Assembly (NCBI GenBank): GCA_003242255.1 | Contig: QGUT01000011.1 | Span: 1 to 23,697 of the forward strand | DNA from: Bacillota bacterium | Lineage (GTDB): Bacteria > Bacillota > Thermosediminibacteria > Thermosediminibacterales > Thermosediminibacteraceae | Reading direction: 5' to 3' | DNA: 23,697 bases | Shown: positions 14,382 to 23,401 of the stretch, piece by piece | Layout of the letters: each line of letters starts with the position of its first letter | Numbering within the stretch: position 1 is the first letter of the stretch | Translations under genes and position numbers: made by a program | The notes under the pieces: generated by a model | The model's input: only the letters and a program-made list of their open reading frames with translations | The model's database searches: none | What the model was told of the DNA's origin: nothing

Positions 14382-16130
14382 CTACTTTACGTCGGCTACG
14401 CCCCTGTAGACCAGACCCCTCTGGCAGTCCATCGTAATTTCTTCGCCGGTCAACAGCTTTTCCGTCGCACCTTCAGCACCTACTATGACCGGAATGCCGT
14501 ATTCTATTCCGGCTATAGCCGCATGAGACGTAAGGCCTCCTTCTTCAGCTATGATGGCCGCAGCCCTCTGGATCACCGGCGTATAATCTTCGTCGGTAAA
14601 AGGAACCACCAGAATGGAGCCGTCGGGCATGGCCTCAGCTTCTTTCAAGGTCTTCGCTACATAAACGGTCCCGTGGACCGATTTCGCCCCGATGCCGGTA
14701 CCTTTTAAAACCACATCGCCGACCACCAGAACCCGAATTAGATTGGTGGCACCGCTCACGTACAGGGGCACTCCCGCCGTTATCACCACCAGATCGCCTT
14801 TCTTTATGATCCCCGATTCCAACGCACCGTTTACCGCTTCTTTGAACATCTCATCGGTAGAGGAAGTTTCCTTTACCTTTATGGGGAAAACGCCCCACAC
14901 TATCTGGAGGCTCCTGGTAACTCTCTCCTTAGGCGTGACCGCAATGATGGGAGCTGAAGGCCTGAATTTGGCCACCATGCGCGCCGTGTATCCCGACTTG
15001 GTGGAAGTGATTACCGCACTAGCCCCTAAATCCTTGGCAATAGTATATGTGGCGTGGCTTATGGCATCGGTCACCGTTTTAATACTGGTCTGCCTTTTTA
15101 AGGCGGTGGCATCCAGCGAAACGCTTTCTTCTACTTTTTCGGCAATCCTCGCCATAACTTTCAGGGCTTCCACTGGAAACTCTCCGGCGGCCGTTTCCCC
15201 TGAAAGCATTATGGCATCAGTGCCATCCAGTATGGCGTTGGCCACATCGGTGACCTCGGCCCTGGTGGGTCTGGGATTTTTAATCATGGACTCCAGCATT
15301 TGGGTGGCGGTTATCACCGGTTTCCCCGCCCGGTTGCATTTTTCGATGATCATCTTCTGGACGAGGGGAACTTCTTCAACGGGGACTTCTACCCCCAGGT
15401 CTCCCCTGGCCACCATTATTCCGTCGGCGACTTTTATTATCTCGTCCAGGTTTTTTACGCCTTCCTGGTTTTCAATCTTTGCGATTATCTGGATTTCAGA
15501 TCCACCGTTTTCTTCCAGGATCTTCCTGATTTCCAGGACATCCGAAGCTTTTCTTATAAAGGAAGCGGCTATGAAATCCACTCCCATTCTGATTCCGAAA
15601 AGGATGTCCTCCAAATCCTTGGAAGTCACGGCAGGAAGGGGAATTGACTTGCCGGGCAAATTCACGCCTTTATTGGAACTCAGCGCGCCGTCGTTCAGCA
15701 CAGTGCACCGTATCCCGGCCTCCTCCACTCTCTTTACTTCCAATTCGATGAGGCCGTCGTCCAGCAGAATTCGGTCACCTTCATTTACGAGTTCGGTAAT
15801 TTCTTTTAAGTTTACGAAGGCCCTGCTCTCATCGCCGCCCACCGGATAGGTCACGAGAGTGAACTCCTGGCCCCTTTTTAAGAAAACTTTCTCCTTAGCG
15901 AAAGTTCCAAGGCGTATTTCCGGCCCTTTAGTATCCAGCATTATGGCGACAGGAGTATTCAATTCAGCTGCCGCTTCCCGTATTGCAGCAATTCTCGCAC
16001 CGTGTTCTGCGTGGGTGCCATGGGAAAAATTGAGCCTTGCGACGTTCATCCCGGCCCTTATCAGTTCTTTTATTACTTCCTTTTTTTCGCTGGCAGGCCC
16101 TATAGTGCAGATTATTTTCGTCCTCCGCAT
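14382..16130 (-). CDS. pyk: Pyruvate kinase with C-terminal PEP-utilizer domain
   Basis: This 582-residue enzyme makes pyruvate and ATP from phosphoenolpyruvate and ADP in the last step of glycolysis. It starts with the standard RRTKIICTIGPAS and NVARLNFSHG, followed by the catalytic Lys in AKIENQEG (about 220), the MVARGDLGVE loop and TATQMLESM. After the regulatory domain comes an extra domain of about 110 residues with TSHAAIAG (His near 536), the phosphohistidine-type swivel domain of PEP-utilizing enzymes. This long form is usual in Bacillus and relatives. It sits 21 bp after pfkA and 8 bp before the thioesterase gene, so the glycolytic pair is co-transcribed. Confidence 0.97.
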   Translation of the reverse strand: MRRTKIICTIGPASEKKEVIKELIRAGMNVARLNFSHGTHAEHGARIAAIREAAAELNTPVAIMLDTKGPEIRLGTFAKEKVFLKRGQEFTLVTYPVGGDESRAFVNLKEITELVNEGDRILLDDGLIELEVKRVEEAGIRCTVLNDGALSSNKGVNLPGKSIPLPAVTSKDLEDILFGIRMGVDFIAASFIRKASDVLEIRKILEENGGSEIQIIAKIENQEGVKNLDEIIKVADGIMVARGDLGVEVPVEEVPLVQKMIIEKCNRAGKPVITATQMLESMIKNPRPTRAEVTDVANAILDGTDAIMLSGETAAGEFPVEALKVMARIAEKVEESVSLDATALKRQTSIKTVTDAISHATYTIAKDLGASAVITSTKSGYTARMVAKFRPSAPIIAVTPKERVTRSLQIVWGVFPIKVKETSSTDEMFKEAVNGALESGIIKKGDLVVITAGVPLYVSGATNLIRVLVVGDVVLKGTGIGAKSVHGTVYVAKTLKEAEAMPDGSILVVPFTDEDYTPVIQRAAAIIAEEGGLTSHAAIAGIEYGIPVIVGAEGATEKLLTGEEITMDCQRGLVYRGVADVK

Positions 16131-16151
16131 AAAACTCGCACCTACCCCCGT

Positions 16152-17111
16152 TCATATGGCCAGCACATTCGCCAGTTCGTAAAGTTCATCGTCGAAGGGC
16201 TTTTTGGTGGAAAAAACCTTCTCCAGGTCCACGACCACTATTTCTCCCTTTACCCAGCCCACCATTTTGCCGCTTATGCCTTCTAACAGGAGCTCCACCG
16301 CTTTTCCGCCCATCTTGCTGGCCACTATCCTGTCAAAAGCCGTGGGTGTACCGCCCCTCTGCAGGTGTCCGAGCACTATGATCCTGGACTCGAGCCCGGT
16401 TATCTCCTTAATTTTATCCCTGACTTCGTAGGCATTTCCCGCACCTTCGGCCAGAATTATTATGCTGTGGAGCTTGCCGCGCTTGTAACCGTTCATTATT
16501 TTGTCGCAAAGGTCCTTCATCGTATAGGGTTTCTCCGGGATCAGGATAGTCTCAGCCCCACAGGCCAGGCCCGAGTAAAGGGCGATGTACCCCGATTCCC
16601 TTCCCATTACTTCTATGATGAAGGTCCTCTCGTGAGATGTAGCCGTATCCCTTATCTTGTTCACAGCTTCAACTACCGTATTTACAGCGGTATCAAATCC
16701 TATCGTATAATCGGTGCAGGGAATATCGTTGTCGATGGTCCCGGGAATCCCTATTACCGGAACCCCTCTTTTCGCCAGTTCCAGGGCACCTCTGAAGGAG
16801 CCGTCCCCGCCGATCACCACAAGCCCTTCAATTCCAAGTTCTTCGATATTTTTCAGGGCTTTTTCTACTCCTTCTTTCGTCTTGAATTCTTCCGAACGGG
16901 CGGTCCTTAAAATCGTCCCTCCTCGGTGAATAATATCTCCCACCGACCTCAGGCTCATCTCAGCGTAGTCCTTTGCCAAAAGGCCGGTATACCCTCTCTT
17001 AATGCCGTAAACTTCAACGCCGTTGAAGATCGCGCTCCGAACCACTGCTCTTATGGCAGCGTTCATGCCTGGCGCGTCTCCGCCGCTGGTCAGAACTCCT
17101 ATTCTTTTCAT
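16152..17111 (-). CDS. pfkA: ATP-dependent 6-phosphofructokinase
   Basis: This 319-residue enzyme phosphorylates fructose 6-phosphate, the committed step of glycolysis, and is the usual length for bacterial allosteric PfkA. It starts MKRIGVLTSGGDAPGMNAA and has GGDGS at 101-105. Gly at position 104 indicates ATP use; pyrophosphate-dependent enzymes have Asp there. The catalytic TIDND lies at 125-129 (Asp127), and MGRESGYIAL binds the sugar. AAAGGAGA sits 7 bases before ATG. It lies between a small DUF2007-like gene and pyk. Confidence 0.97.
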   Translation of the reverse strand: MKRIGVLTSGGDAPGMNAAIRAVVRSAIFNGVEVYGIKRGYTGLLAKDYAEMSLRSVGDIIHRGGTILRTARSEEFKTKEGVEKALKNIEELGIEGLVVIGGDGSFRGALELAKRGVPVIGIPGTIDNDIPCTDYTIGFDTAVNTVVEAVNKIRDTATSHERTFIIEVMGRESGYIALYSGLACGAETILIPEKPYTMKDLCDKIMNGYKRGKLHSIIILAEGAGNAYEVRDKIKEITGLESRIIVLGHLQRGGTPTAFDRIVASKMGGKAVELLLEGISGKMVGWVKGEIVVVDLEKVFSTKKPFDDELYELANVLAI

Positions 17112-17127
17112 ATTGGTCTCTCCTTTA

Positions 17128-17322
17128 CTACAGATTTTTCTCCAAAATCGTCTTTTGGGCTTCTTCCGCCTCCGACTCCGGCACGAGGATTTCTATATAG
17201 CATCCTCGCTTTTTGCTCTTCATGATTTCTTTGGTCTTCACCAGAAACCCTTCTTCTTTTAAGGCATTGACGACTTTATCTGCAGTTTCTTTGTCGGTAA
17301 CCATGTACACTACGGTCCACAT
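17128..17322 (-). CDS. Small DUF2007-like protein
   Basis: This 64-residue protein has a beta-alpha-beta-type pattern: VVYMVTDKETADKVVNALKE at the start, then a basic loop with KSKKRGCYIE, then ILVPESEAEEAQKTIL. The pattern resembles the DUF2007 (putative signal-transducing) family, judged only from memory. ATG is preceded by AAAGGAGG at 8 bases, a very strong ribosome site, so it is really translated. It lies between dnaE and pfkA in the same direction. No function is known. Confidence 0.8.
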   Translation of the reverse strand: MWTVVYMVTDKETADKVVNALKEEGFLVKTKEIMKSKKRGCYIEILVPESEAEEAQKTILEKNL

Positions 17323-17362
17323 CTCCGGGGCCTCCTTTAATTGTTATTATTTTCATCGGGTC

Positions 17363-20300
17363 TCATATCGCCTTTTCGATGAAAAGGCAGTTTTGAGGTC
17401 CTACCATACTGCAGATTTTTTTTGAAAATTCCGCGGAAAAATTCACATAATAGCTCTTGTCTACCAAAATCGCTTTCATGTCATCTGCACCACTATAAAT
17501 TGTAACAGGTACGTTCCCCGGATGCAAAAGGAAAAACTGCTTCAAGTCTTCCAGTATCTTATTCCCATCGTTTTCGCTCAGCAAAACGACAAGGGTCCCT
17601 TCCTTTTTTTTCTCCAGAGGTTCTATTTCCTCGGCAATAATTTTGGGCATCTCTTCTTCTTTTAAATCCACCCTTCCGCGAATCAAAACCTTGCTATCCT
17701 GCTTCAATCGGTCAGAAAACTTTTCGTACACCGTCGGAAAAGCTATAATTTCCATCGACCCGGTCAGGTCTTCCAGAGTGATAAAGGCCATAAGTTTTTC
17801 GCCTTTTGTGGATTTCATCTTGATGTCTGTAATTATGCCCCCCACCGTGACCTGGGAATTGTCTTCGATGTCGACTTCATCGCCTTTGAGGTCGCTGCTC
17901 TTTAAAGTGGTCTTCCTGTTTAAAATGTCCTCGTACTCCTTAAGGGGGTGACCACTTAAATACAGTCCCAAAACTTCCTTTTCCATGGATAAAATCTCGC
18001 TCTGAGGGTATTCGGGAATATCGGGCAAATCATCGTCCATCGCTTCGCCGCCGTCGATCATCTCAAAGAGTGAAAGCTGCCCCTGGGCGGCCTGTTTTTG
18101 GTTCTTGTGCGCCCGGCTTAAAACGTCTTCATAGATCCTCATAAGCTGGGACCGCTTGGCGCCTTGCGAATCAAAAGCTCCGCTTTTTATAAGGCTTTCT
18201 ACGGCCTTCTTGTTCAACTGCGCCTGTTCCATTTTTTCACAAAAGTCGCTGAAAGAAACAAAGCGCCCTTTCTCTTCCCTGCACTTGATTATGGCCCGGG
18301 CCACGTTTTCCCCTACGTTCTTTACAGCGGTAAGCCCAAAGCGGATCTTGCCGTCCACCGCTGCAAAGACTTCTAAGCTCTCGTTGATGTCGGGGGGCAG
18401 GACCTCGATGCCCATGTGCCTGCACTCGGCGATGTACTGGGCCACCTTGTCGGTGTTGTGCCTCACGCTGGTGAGCAAGGCCGCCATAAATTCCACCGGG
18501 AAGTGGGCTTTCAAATAGGCCGTCTGGTACGCCACCAGGGCATAAGCGGCGGCGTGGGATTTGTTAAAACCGTACCCGGCAAAATAGGAAATCTCTTCGA
18601 ATATCTTTTCGGCAGTCTTCTCATCGATGCCGTTTTTTATACATCCCTGGATGAATGAGTTGCGCTGAGCTTCCATCACTTCCTGCTGCTTTTTGCCCAT
18701 GGCCTTCCTCAGAATATCGGCCTGGGCGAGGCTGAAGCCCGCCAGTTCCTGGGCGATCTTCATAACCTGTTCCTGGTAAAGTATTATCCCGTATGTCTCC
18801 CTCAAAATGGGCTCCAGCTTGGGATGAAGGTATTTTATGTTTTCGGGATTGTTCTTGTTTCTTATAAACTCGTCGGCTGCTCCGCTGCCCAGAGGCCCCG
18901 GCCTGTAAAGCCCTATGACCGCTATTATGTCTTCAAAGCGCTCGGGCTTCAATTCCTTTAACAGGTTCCTCATGCCGCTGCTCTCCAGTTGAAAGACTCC
19001 CGTGGTCTCCCCCCGGCTTATCAAATCGTACACCTTTTTATCGTCCAGCGGTATCTTTTCTAAGTCCAGATCCAGCCCCCGGGACCTTTTGATGAGCCTC
19101 AAGGCATCCTGGATGACGGTCAAGGTCCTCAGGCCCAGGAAGTCCATCTTCAAAAGGCCCAATTCCTCCAGGGCGGTCATGGTAAATTGGGTGGAGACCG
19201 TCGAATCGCCCACCCGGTGGAGCGGCACCAGCTCCACCAGAGGCTGGCTGGATATCACCACGCCGGCGGCATGGGTGGAAGCGTGGCGCGGAAAACCTTC
19301 CAGAGCTTTTGCGGTGTCTAGAAGTTTCCTTATCTTTTCGTTTTCGGTATACAATTTCTTCAGTTCGGGATTTATGGTCAGGGCCTTTTCTATGGTCATG
19401 CCCAGTTCCATTGGGACCATTTTGGCCACCGCATCCACTTCGCCGTAAGGGTAGCCGAACACCCGGCCCACGTCCCGGATGGCTGCCCGGGCGGCCATGG
19501 TCCCGAAGGTGCCTATCTGGGCGACCCGGTCGGCACCGTATTTGCTGACGACGTAATCGATGACTTCCTGCCGTCTCTCGTAGCAGAAATCCACGTCTAT
19601 ATCCGGCATGGTCACCCTTTCCGGGTTGAGGAACCGCTCGAAGAGGAGGTTGTATTTAAGCGGATCTATGTTGGTTATGTAGAGGCAGTAAGCCACCAGG
19701 CTCCCGGCTGCGGAACCCCGGCCCGGCCCTACCATTATGCCGTTCTTTCTGGCGAAATTCACAAAGTCCCAAACTATTAAAAAATAGCTGGAATAACCCA
19801 TTTTTTTAATTACTTCCAGCTCGTAGTCCAGTCTATTTTTTATTTCAGGCGTAATCTCAGTGTACCTTTTTCTTAACCCTTCGTAGCACAACTTTTCGAG
19901 ATAGGAATCCTCCGTAAAACCGGCCGGGACTTCAAAGCGCGGGAGGTGCACTTTCCCGAATTCCAGTTCCACGTTGCACCTTTCTGCAATCCTCACGGTG
20001 TTATCGCAGGCTTCCGCAAGGTGCGGGAAAAGCCTCCTCATCTCTTCTTCCGATTTCAGGTAAAATTCGGAAGTATCGAATTTCAGCCGGTCTTCATCCT
20101 TTACTGTCTTCCCCGTTTGGATGCACAGCATGGCATCGTGAAAGTCGGCGTCCGACTTCAATATGTAATGGACATCGTTGGTCGCGACGAGGGGGATGCC
20201 GGTCTCGCGGCTTAAATTTACCAGTTCTGGATTTACCAGTTTCTGCTCTTTCAAACCGTGGTCCTGGATTTCAAGGTAAAAATTCCCCTCACCGAAGATA

Positions 20301-20791
20301 TCGTTAAACTCCAGGGCTGCCCTTCTGGCTTTCTCGTATTCTCCCTTCAGGATATACTGCGGTATCTCTCCCGCCACACAGGCGCTCAGCGCGATGAGGC
20401 CCTCGCTGTGCTCTCTCAGCAGTTCCTTGTCCACGCGTGGTTTGTAATAATATCCTTCTATGAAGCCTTTGGACACCAGCTTTACCAGGTTCCGATATCC
20501 CGTCTGGTTTTCTGCGAGAAGCACCAGATGGTACTGCTCGTCGTCTATGCCGGGTTGGCGGTCCTTGATGGTTCTCCTGGCGACATAAACCTCACAGCCG
20601 ATTATGGGCTTTATGCCCGCCGCTTTCATCGTCTTGTAAAAATCTATCACTCCGTACATCACGCCATGGTCGGTGATGGCCATAGCGTCCATCCCCAACT
20701 CTTTGGCCCTGCCGGCAAGTCTTCCAATGTCGCACGCCCCGTCTAGCAGGCTGAAATTCGTATGAACGTGCAGATGGACAAAACCGGCCAT
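17363..20791 (-). CDS. dnaE: DNA polymerase III alpha subunit, DnaE
   Basis: This 1142-residue replicative polymerase subunit starts with the PHP domain (HLHVHTNFSLLDGA, about 6-19). It carries the palm-domain catalytic motif PDIDVDF (about 396-402) with GPGRGSAAGS just before. It has FGTMAARAAIRDVGR, the C-terminal helix-hairpin-helix region, and an OB fold (VTVGGIITDIKMKSTKG) near residue 960. No exonuclease domain is present, so it is DnaE rather than PolC. In Firmicutes with PolC, DnaE extends primers on the lagging strand. ATG at 20791 is preferred because AGGTGAT lies just upstream; GTG at 20800 and ATG at 20797 are alternatives. Its ribosome site overlaps the end of the YtoI-like gene. 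Confidence 0.97.
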   Translation of the reverse strand: MAGFVHLHVHTNFSLLDGACDIGRLAGRAKELGMDAMAITDHGVMYGVIDFYKTMKAAGIKPIIGCEVYVARRTIKDRQPGIDDEQYHLVLLAENQTGYRNLVKLVSKGFIEGYYYKPRVDKELLREHSEGLIALSACVAGEIPQYILKGEYEKARRAALEFNDIFGEGNFYLEIQDHGLKEQKLVNPELVNLSRETGIPLVATNDVHYILKSDADFHDAMLCIQTGKTVKDEDRLKFDTSEFYLKSEEEMRRLFPHLAEACDNTVRIAERCNVELEFGKVHLPRFEVPAGFTEDSYLEKLCYEGLRKRYTEITPEIKNRLDYELEVIKKMGYSSYFLIVWDFVNFARKNGIMVGPGRGSAAGSLVAYCLYITNIDPLKYNLLFERFLNPERVTMPDIDVDFCYERRQEVIDYVVSKYGADRVAQIGTFGTMAARAAIRDVGRVFGYPYGEVDAVAKMVPMELGMTIEKALTINPELKKLYTENEKIRKLLDTAKALEGFPRHASTHAAGVVISSQPLVELVPLHRVGDSTVSTQFTMTALEELGLLKMDFLGLRTLTVIQDALRLIKRSRGLDLDLEKIPLDDKKVYDLISRGETTGVFQLESSGMRNLLKELKPERFEDIIAVIGLYRPGPLGSGAADEFIRNKNNPENIKYLHPKLEPILRETYGIILYQEQVMKIAQELAGFSLAQADILRKAMGKKQQEVMEAQRNSFIQGCIKNGIDEKTAEKIFEEISYFAGYGFNKSHAAAYALVAYQTAYLKAHFPVEFMAALLTSVRHNTDKVAQYIAECRHMGIEVLPPDINESLEVFAAVDGKIRFGLTAVKNVGENVARAIIKCREEKGRFVSFSDFCEKMEQAQLNKKAVESLIKSGAFDSQGAKRSQLMRIYEDVLSRAHKNQKQAAQGQLSLFEMIDGGEAMDDDLPDIPEYPQSEILSMEKEVLGLYLSGHPLKEYEDILNRKTTLKSSDLKGDEVDIEDNSQVTVGGIITDIKMKSTKGEKLMAFITLEDLTGSMEIIAFPTVYEKFSDRLKQDSKVLIRGRVDLKEEEMPKIIAEEIEPLEKKKEGTLVVLLSENDGNKILEDLKQFFLLHPGNVPVTIYSGADDMKAILVDKSYYVNFSAEFSKKICSMVGPQNCLFIEKAI

Positions 20792-20796
20792 TGTCA

Positions 20797-22095
20797 TCAC
20801 CTGCCTAGAACTTTAACTGACATTATCGCCTTGGCGATTAAATTTCCGCCCCCTATTAGGTTGACCTCCGCTTTGCCGGACCTTCTTCCTACCTCGATGA
20901 TTTCCGCGTTAATTTCCACTTCTTCATCCAGCTGGACCGAACCCGAAAAGTAAACTGTAAAGCTGTCGGGGATGACCTCGGGCCGCCTCTTGCTCCTGAA
21001 AGCTGTGATCCCGGCGTTTACCATGGCGTTGATCAGAGAACTCTGGCTTGGCACCCCCAAGGGGCTCAACATCACCGGTCCCGTCTTGCCCTGAAGGTGT
21101 ACCCCTTTCTCCGTCTTTGAAACATTGAAATGATCCATAATCAGGCTGTCCACCGTTTCGGCAATCTGCGGCTGAAAACTCAAACTGCGAAAAGTCTTTA
21201 TGGCATCCTGACGGCTTATAACTCCGATGAGCTTTTTGCCCTCCACCACCGGGATGAGCTCTATTCCCTCCCATACCATCAGGTGGGCCGCATGGGCCAC
21301 CGGCGTCTCGGGGCCCACGGTTATAGGGTCCCTCGTCATGACTTCCACTATCGGCACTTCGTCCTTTAAATCGGCCACGTCGTTGGTCGTAACAATGCCT
21401 ATAATTTCACCGTCGCCGTTTACCACGGGAAAACGGCTGTGGCGGGTGGTCCTGACCAATCTCCTCCAATCGCCCACCGTGGCCCTTTCGTCCAGGTAAT
21501 AGGGGTTTTTAACCATGACGTCCTTTACCCTCACTACGTCTTTCCTCAACAGCCTCGTAAAAATAGCCCTGTTTATTATGGTGGCCACCGCAAAAGTATC
21601 GTAGGGCGATGCGATGAGAGGCATCCCTTTTTCATCTGCAAGCTTCACCACATCGTCATCGACTTTAAAGCCGCCAGTCACGAGAACCGCCGCCCCGAGG
21701 TTCAATGAAAGAAGCTGGGCTTCTTTCCTATTCCCAACGATCAGCAGATCTCCGGGCTCTATATACTGGCGCATCGCATTCACTTCCATAGCCCCTATGA
21801 GAAATTTTTTAAGGGGCTTCAGCAGTCCTGCGCTTCCTCCCACGACGGTGCCGTCCACTATATTGGCCACTTCTTGAAACGTGAGCTTTTCTATATTTTC
21901 TCCATCGGTCTGCTCTATCCGTATGGTCCCTATCCTGGGTATGGTCGACACCAGGCCTTTCAGTTGGGCATCTTTTATGGCCCGGTAGGCAGTGCCCTCG
22001 CTGACGTTCAGCTCCTGGGCAAGCTGCCTCACCGAGATTTTTGAACCCACTTTCAGGTTTTTAATGTATTTTATTATCTTTTCGTGTTTTGTCAT
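20797..22095 (-). CDS. HTH-DRTGG-CBS-hotdog regulator (YtoI-like)
   Basis: This about 432-residue cytoplasmic protein has four parts. They are an N-terminal winged/GntR-like helix-turn-helix (ISVRQLAQELNVSEGTAYRA), a DRTGG domain (about 70-175), a pair of CBS domains (VKDVMVKNPYYLDERATV and MTRDPITVGPETPV), and a C-terminal hotdog domain from about 320. CBS pairs usually bind adenine nucleotides, so a nucleotide-sensing transcription regulator is plausible but unproven. ATG at 22095 has GGGGG 6 bases upstream and gives the MTKHEKIIKYI start known from the B. subtilis protein. A TTG at 22140 is less likely. In B. subtilis the homologue also lies near dnaE; here it is directly adjacent. Confidence 0.92.
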   Translation of the reverse strand: MTKHEKIIKYIKNLKVGSKISVRQLAQELNVSEGTAYRAIKDAQLKGLVSTIPRIGTIRIEQTDGENIEKLTFQEVANIVDGTVVGGSAGLLKPLKKFLIGAMEVNAMRQYIEPGDLLIVGNRKEAQLLSLNLGAAVLVTGGFKVDDDVVKLADEKGMPLIASPYDTFAVATIINRAIFTRLLRKDVVRVKDVMVKNPYYLDERATVGDWRRLVRTTRHSRFPVVNGDGEIIGIVTTNDVADLKDEVPIVEVMTRDPITVGPETPVAHAAHLMVWEGIELIPVVEGKKLIGVISRQDAIKTFRSLSFQPQIAETVDSLIMDHFNVSKTEKGVHLQGKTGPVMLSPLGVPSQSSLINAMVNAGITAFRSKRRPEVIPDSFTVYFSGSVQLDEEVEINAEIIEVGRRSGKAEVNLIGGGNLIAKAIMSVKVLGR

Positions 22096-22140
22096 AGGAA
22101 TCCCCCGCCGGAGTTTTCTATTCGGCCCCGGCTTTTCCAA

Positions 22141-22407
22141 CTACTCTTCCCCGAATTTGCTCTTGACGAGTGCCACCAAATCTTCTACCGCTTGTTTTTC
22201 ATCTTCTCCCTGAGCCGAAATCTTTATGGTCGTCCCCTGACTTACTGCCAGCGACATCACGCCCATGATGCTCTTGGCGTTTACCTTCTTGCCTTCTTTT
22301 TCGATGAAAATCTCCGATTTGAATTTATTGGCAGCCTGGACGAACATGGCCGCCGGCCTCGCGTGCAAACCCGTCTTGTTTTCTACAACTACAGTCTTTT
22401 CGTACAT
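22141..22407 (-). CDS. ptsH: Phosphocarrier protein HPr
   Basis: This 88-residue HPr-family protein has the phospho-accepting His15 in TGLHARPA and the regulatory Ser46 in NAKSIMGVMSL. His15 is kept, so it can take phosphate from enzyme I, unlike Bacillus Crh, which has Gln15 in the same genomic position. Ser46 implies control by HPr kinase and a CcpA co-repressor role. Its ATG overlaps the whiA stop codon by one base, with GGAGG 10 bases upstream, so it is coupled to whiA. No enzyme I gene is in the window. Confidence 0.95.
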   Translation of the reverse strand: MYEKTVVVENKTGLHARPAAMFVQAANKFKSEIFIEKEGKKVNAKSIMGVMSLAVSQGTTIKISAQGEDEKQAVEDLVALVKSKFGEE

Positions 22408-23366
22408 TACAATTTTTCCTCCCTTTCAGATTTGATTTTTTCGACAAATTCCTCCAGTTTTTTTAGGCGGTGGTTTACCCCCGACTTGCCCAAAGGCGGT
22501 GTCATCAGGTGCCCCAGTTCTTTAAGGCTTAAGTCCGGATGCTTTAACCTCAGTTCGGCTACCTGCTTGAGCCCGGGCGGCAGCTTTTCGTAAACCCCGA
22601 TTCTCTTTAAATAATTTATCATCTCTATCTGGCGGACGGCCGCGTTCACAGTCTTGTTTAGATTTGCCGTTTCACAGTTGACGAGGCGGTTCACGTTGTT
22701 CCTCATTTCCTTTAAAACCCGGATATCCTCAAACTTCAAAAGGCTTTCACTGGCACCAATGAGTCCCAGCAGGTCCCGGATATCATCGCCGTTTTTCAGG
22801 TACACAACGAAAGCCCCTTTCCTCGTGGCCACTCCGGCACTCAACCCGAAACCGGAAATGAGCCTCGCCAGCGACTGGGCCTGCTCCATGCTGGCAGCTA
22901 CGAATTCCAGGTGGTACGGCCCTTTAGGGTCGCTGATCGACCCGCTGCCCAGAAAGGCCCCTCTTAAGTAAGCCTTTTTGCAGCAGCGCTTTCTTATGAG
23001 GTCCGGTTTAATGTTGTCCCTAATAAAAATCCTTTCTTTCTGGGCCAGGATTCCGATTTTTTCTAAAAAGTCGCCCATCTCCGAATCGCTGGCAGTGACT
23101 TCATACAAATTGTGCTTCTTCATCTTTTCCTTTGTGACTACGATTTCCACTTCAGCAGTTTCGAGAAATTTTTTTAAAAGCTGAATAAACCTCCTGGCGG
23201 TCGAAGCGCTCTCGGTAACCACCTTTATGTTTATGGAAGTGCCCCCGCCCGTTGTTATCTGGATGCTGCCGCTCATCCTTATTATTGCGGCAAGTTCCGC
23301 CAGTTCACAGTCCCTTTCCGCCGATATCCGCGAAAGTTCATCCTTGACTTCCGATGAAAAGGTCAA
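22407..23366 (-). CDS. whiA: WhiA, DNA-binding cell-division/sporulation regulator
   Basis: This about 319-residue protein has an N-terminal LAGLIDADG-like fold (from FSSEVKDELSRI through GAFLGSGSISDP near residue 140). A C-terminal sigma-4-like helix-turn-helix contains SLKELGHLMTPPLGKSGVNH and ends HRLKKLEEF. WhiA is conserved in Gram-positive bacteria and affects cell division and chromosome segregation. TTG at 23366 is preferred: it yields the family start MTFSSEVKDEL and has GGGTGG 5 bases upstream. The frame is open to GTG at 23402, which overlaps the yvcK stop by one base but has no ribosome site. Gene order yvcK-whiA-HPr matches Bacillus yvcK-yvcL-crh. Confidence 0.95.
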   Translation of the reverse strand: MTFSSEVKDELSRISAERDCELAELAAIIRMSGSIQITTGGGTSINIKVVTESASTARRFIQLLKKFLETAEVEIVVTKEKMKKHNLYEVTASDSEMGDFLEKIGILAQKERIFIRDNIKPDLIRKRCCKKAYLRGAFLGSGSISDPKGPYHLEFVAASMEQAQSLARLISGFGLSAGVATRKGAFVVYLKNGDDIRDLLGLIGASESLLKFEDIRVLKEMRNNVNRLVNCETANLNKTVNAAVRQIEMINYLKRIGVYEKLPPGLKQVAELRLKHPDLSLKELGHLMTPPLGKSGVNHRLKKLEEFVEKIKSEREEKL

Positions 23367-23401
23367 TGTGGCCACCCGCCTCAAGATTTTGGGTTCGTTC
23401 A

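Noticed and set aside
14692..15849. Plus-strand frame of 385 codons opposite pyk
   Set aside because: It is entirely inside pyk on the other strand; the Ser/Thr-rich translation is typical of an antisense shadow.
16152..17111. Pyrophosphate-dependent phosphofructokinase
   Set aside because: The motif is GGDGS, with Gly at position 104, as in ATP-dependent enzymes; PPi enzymes have Asp there.
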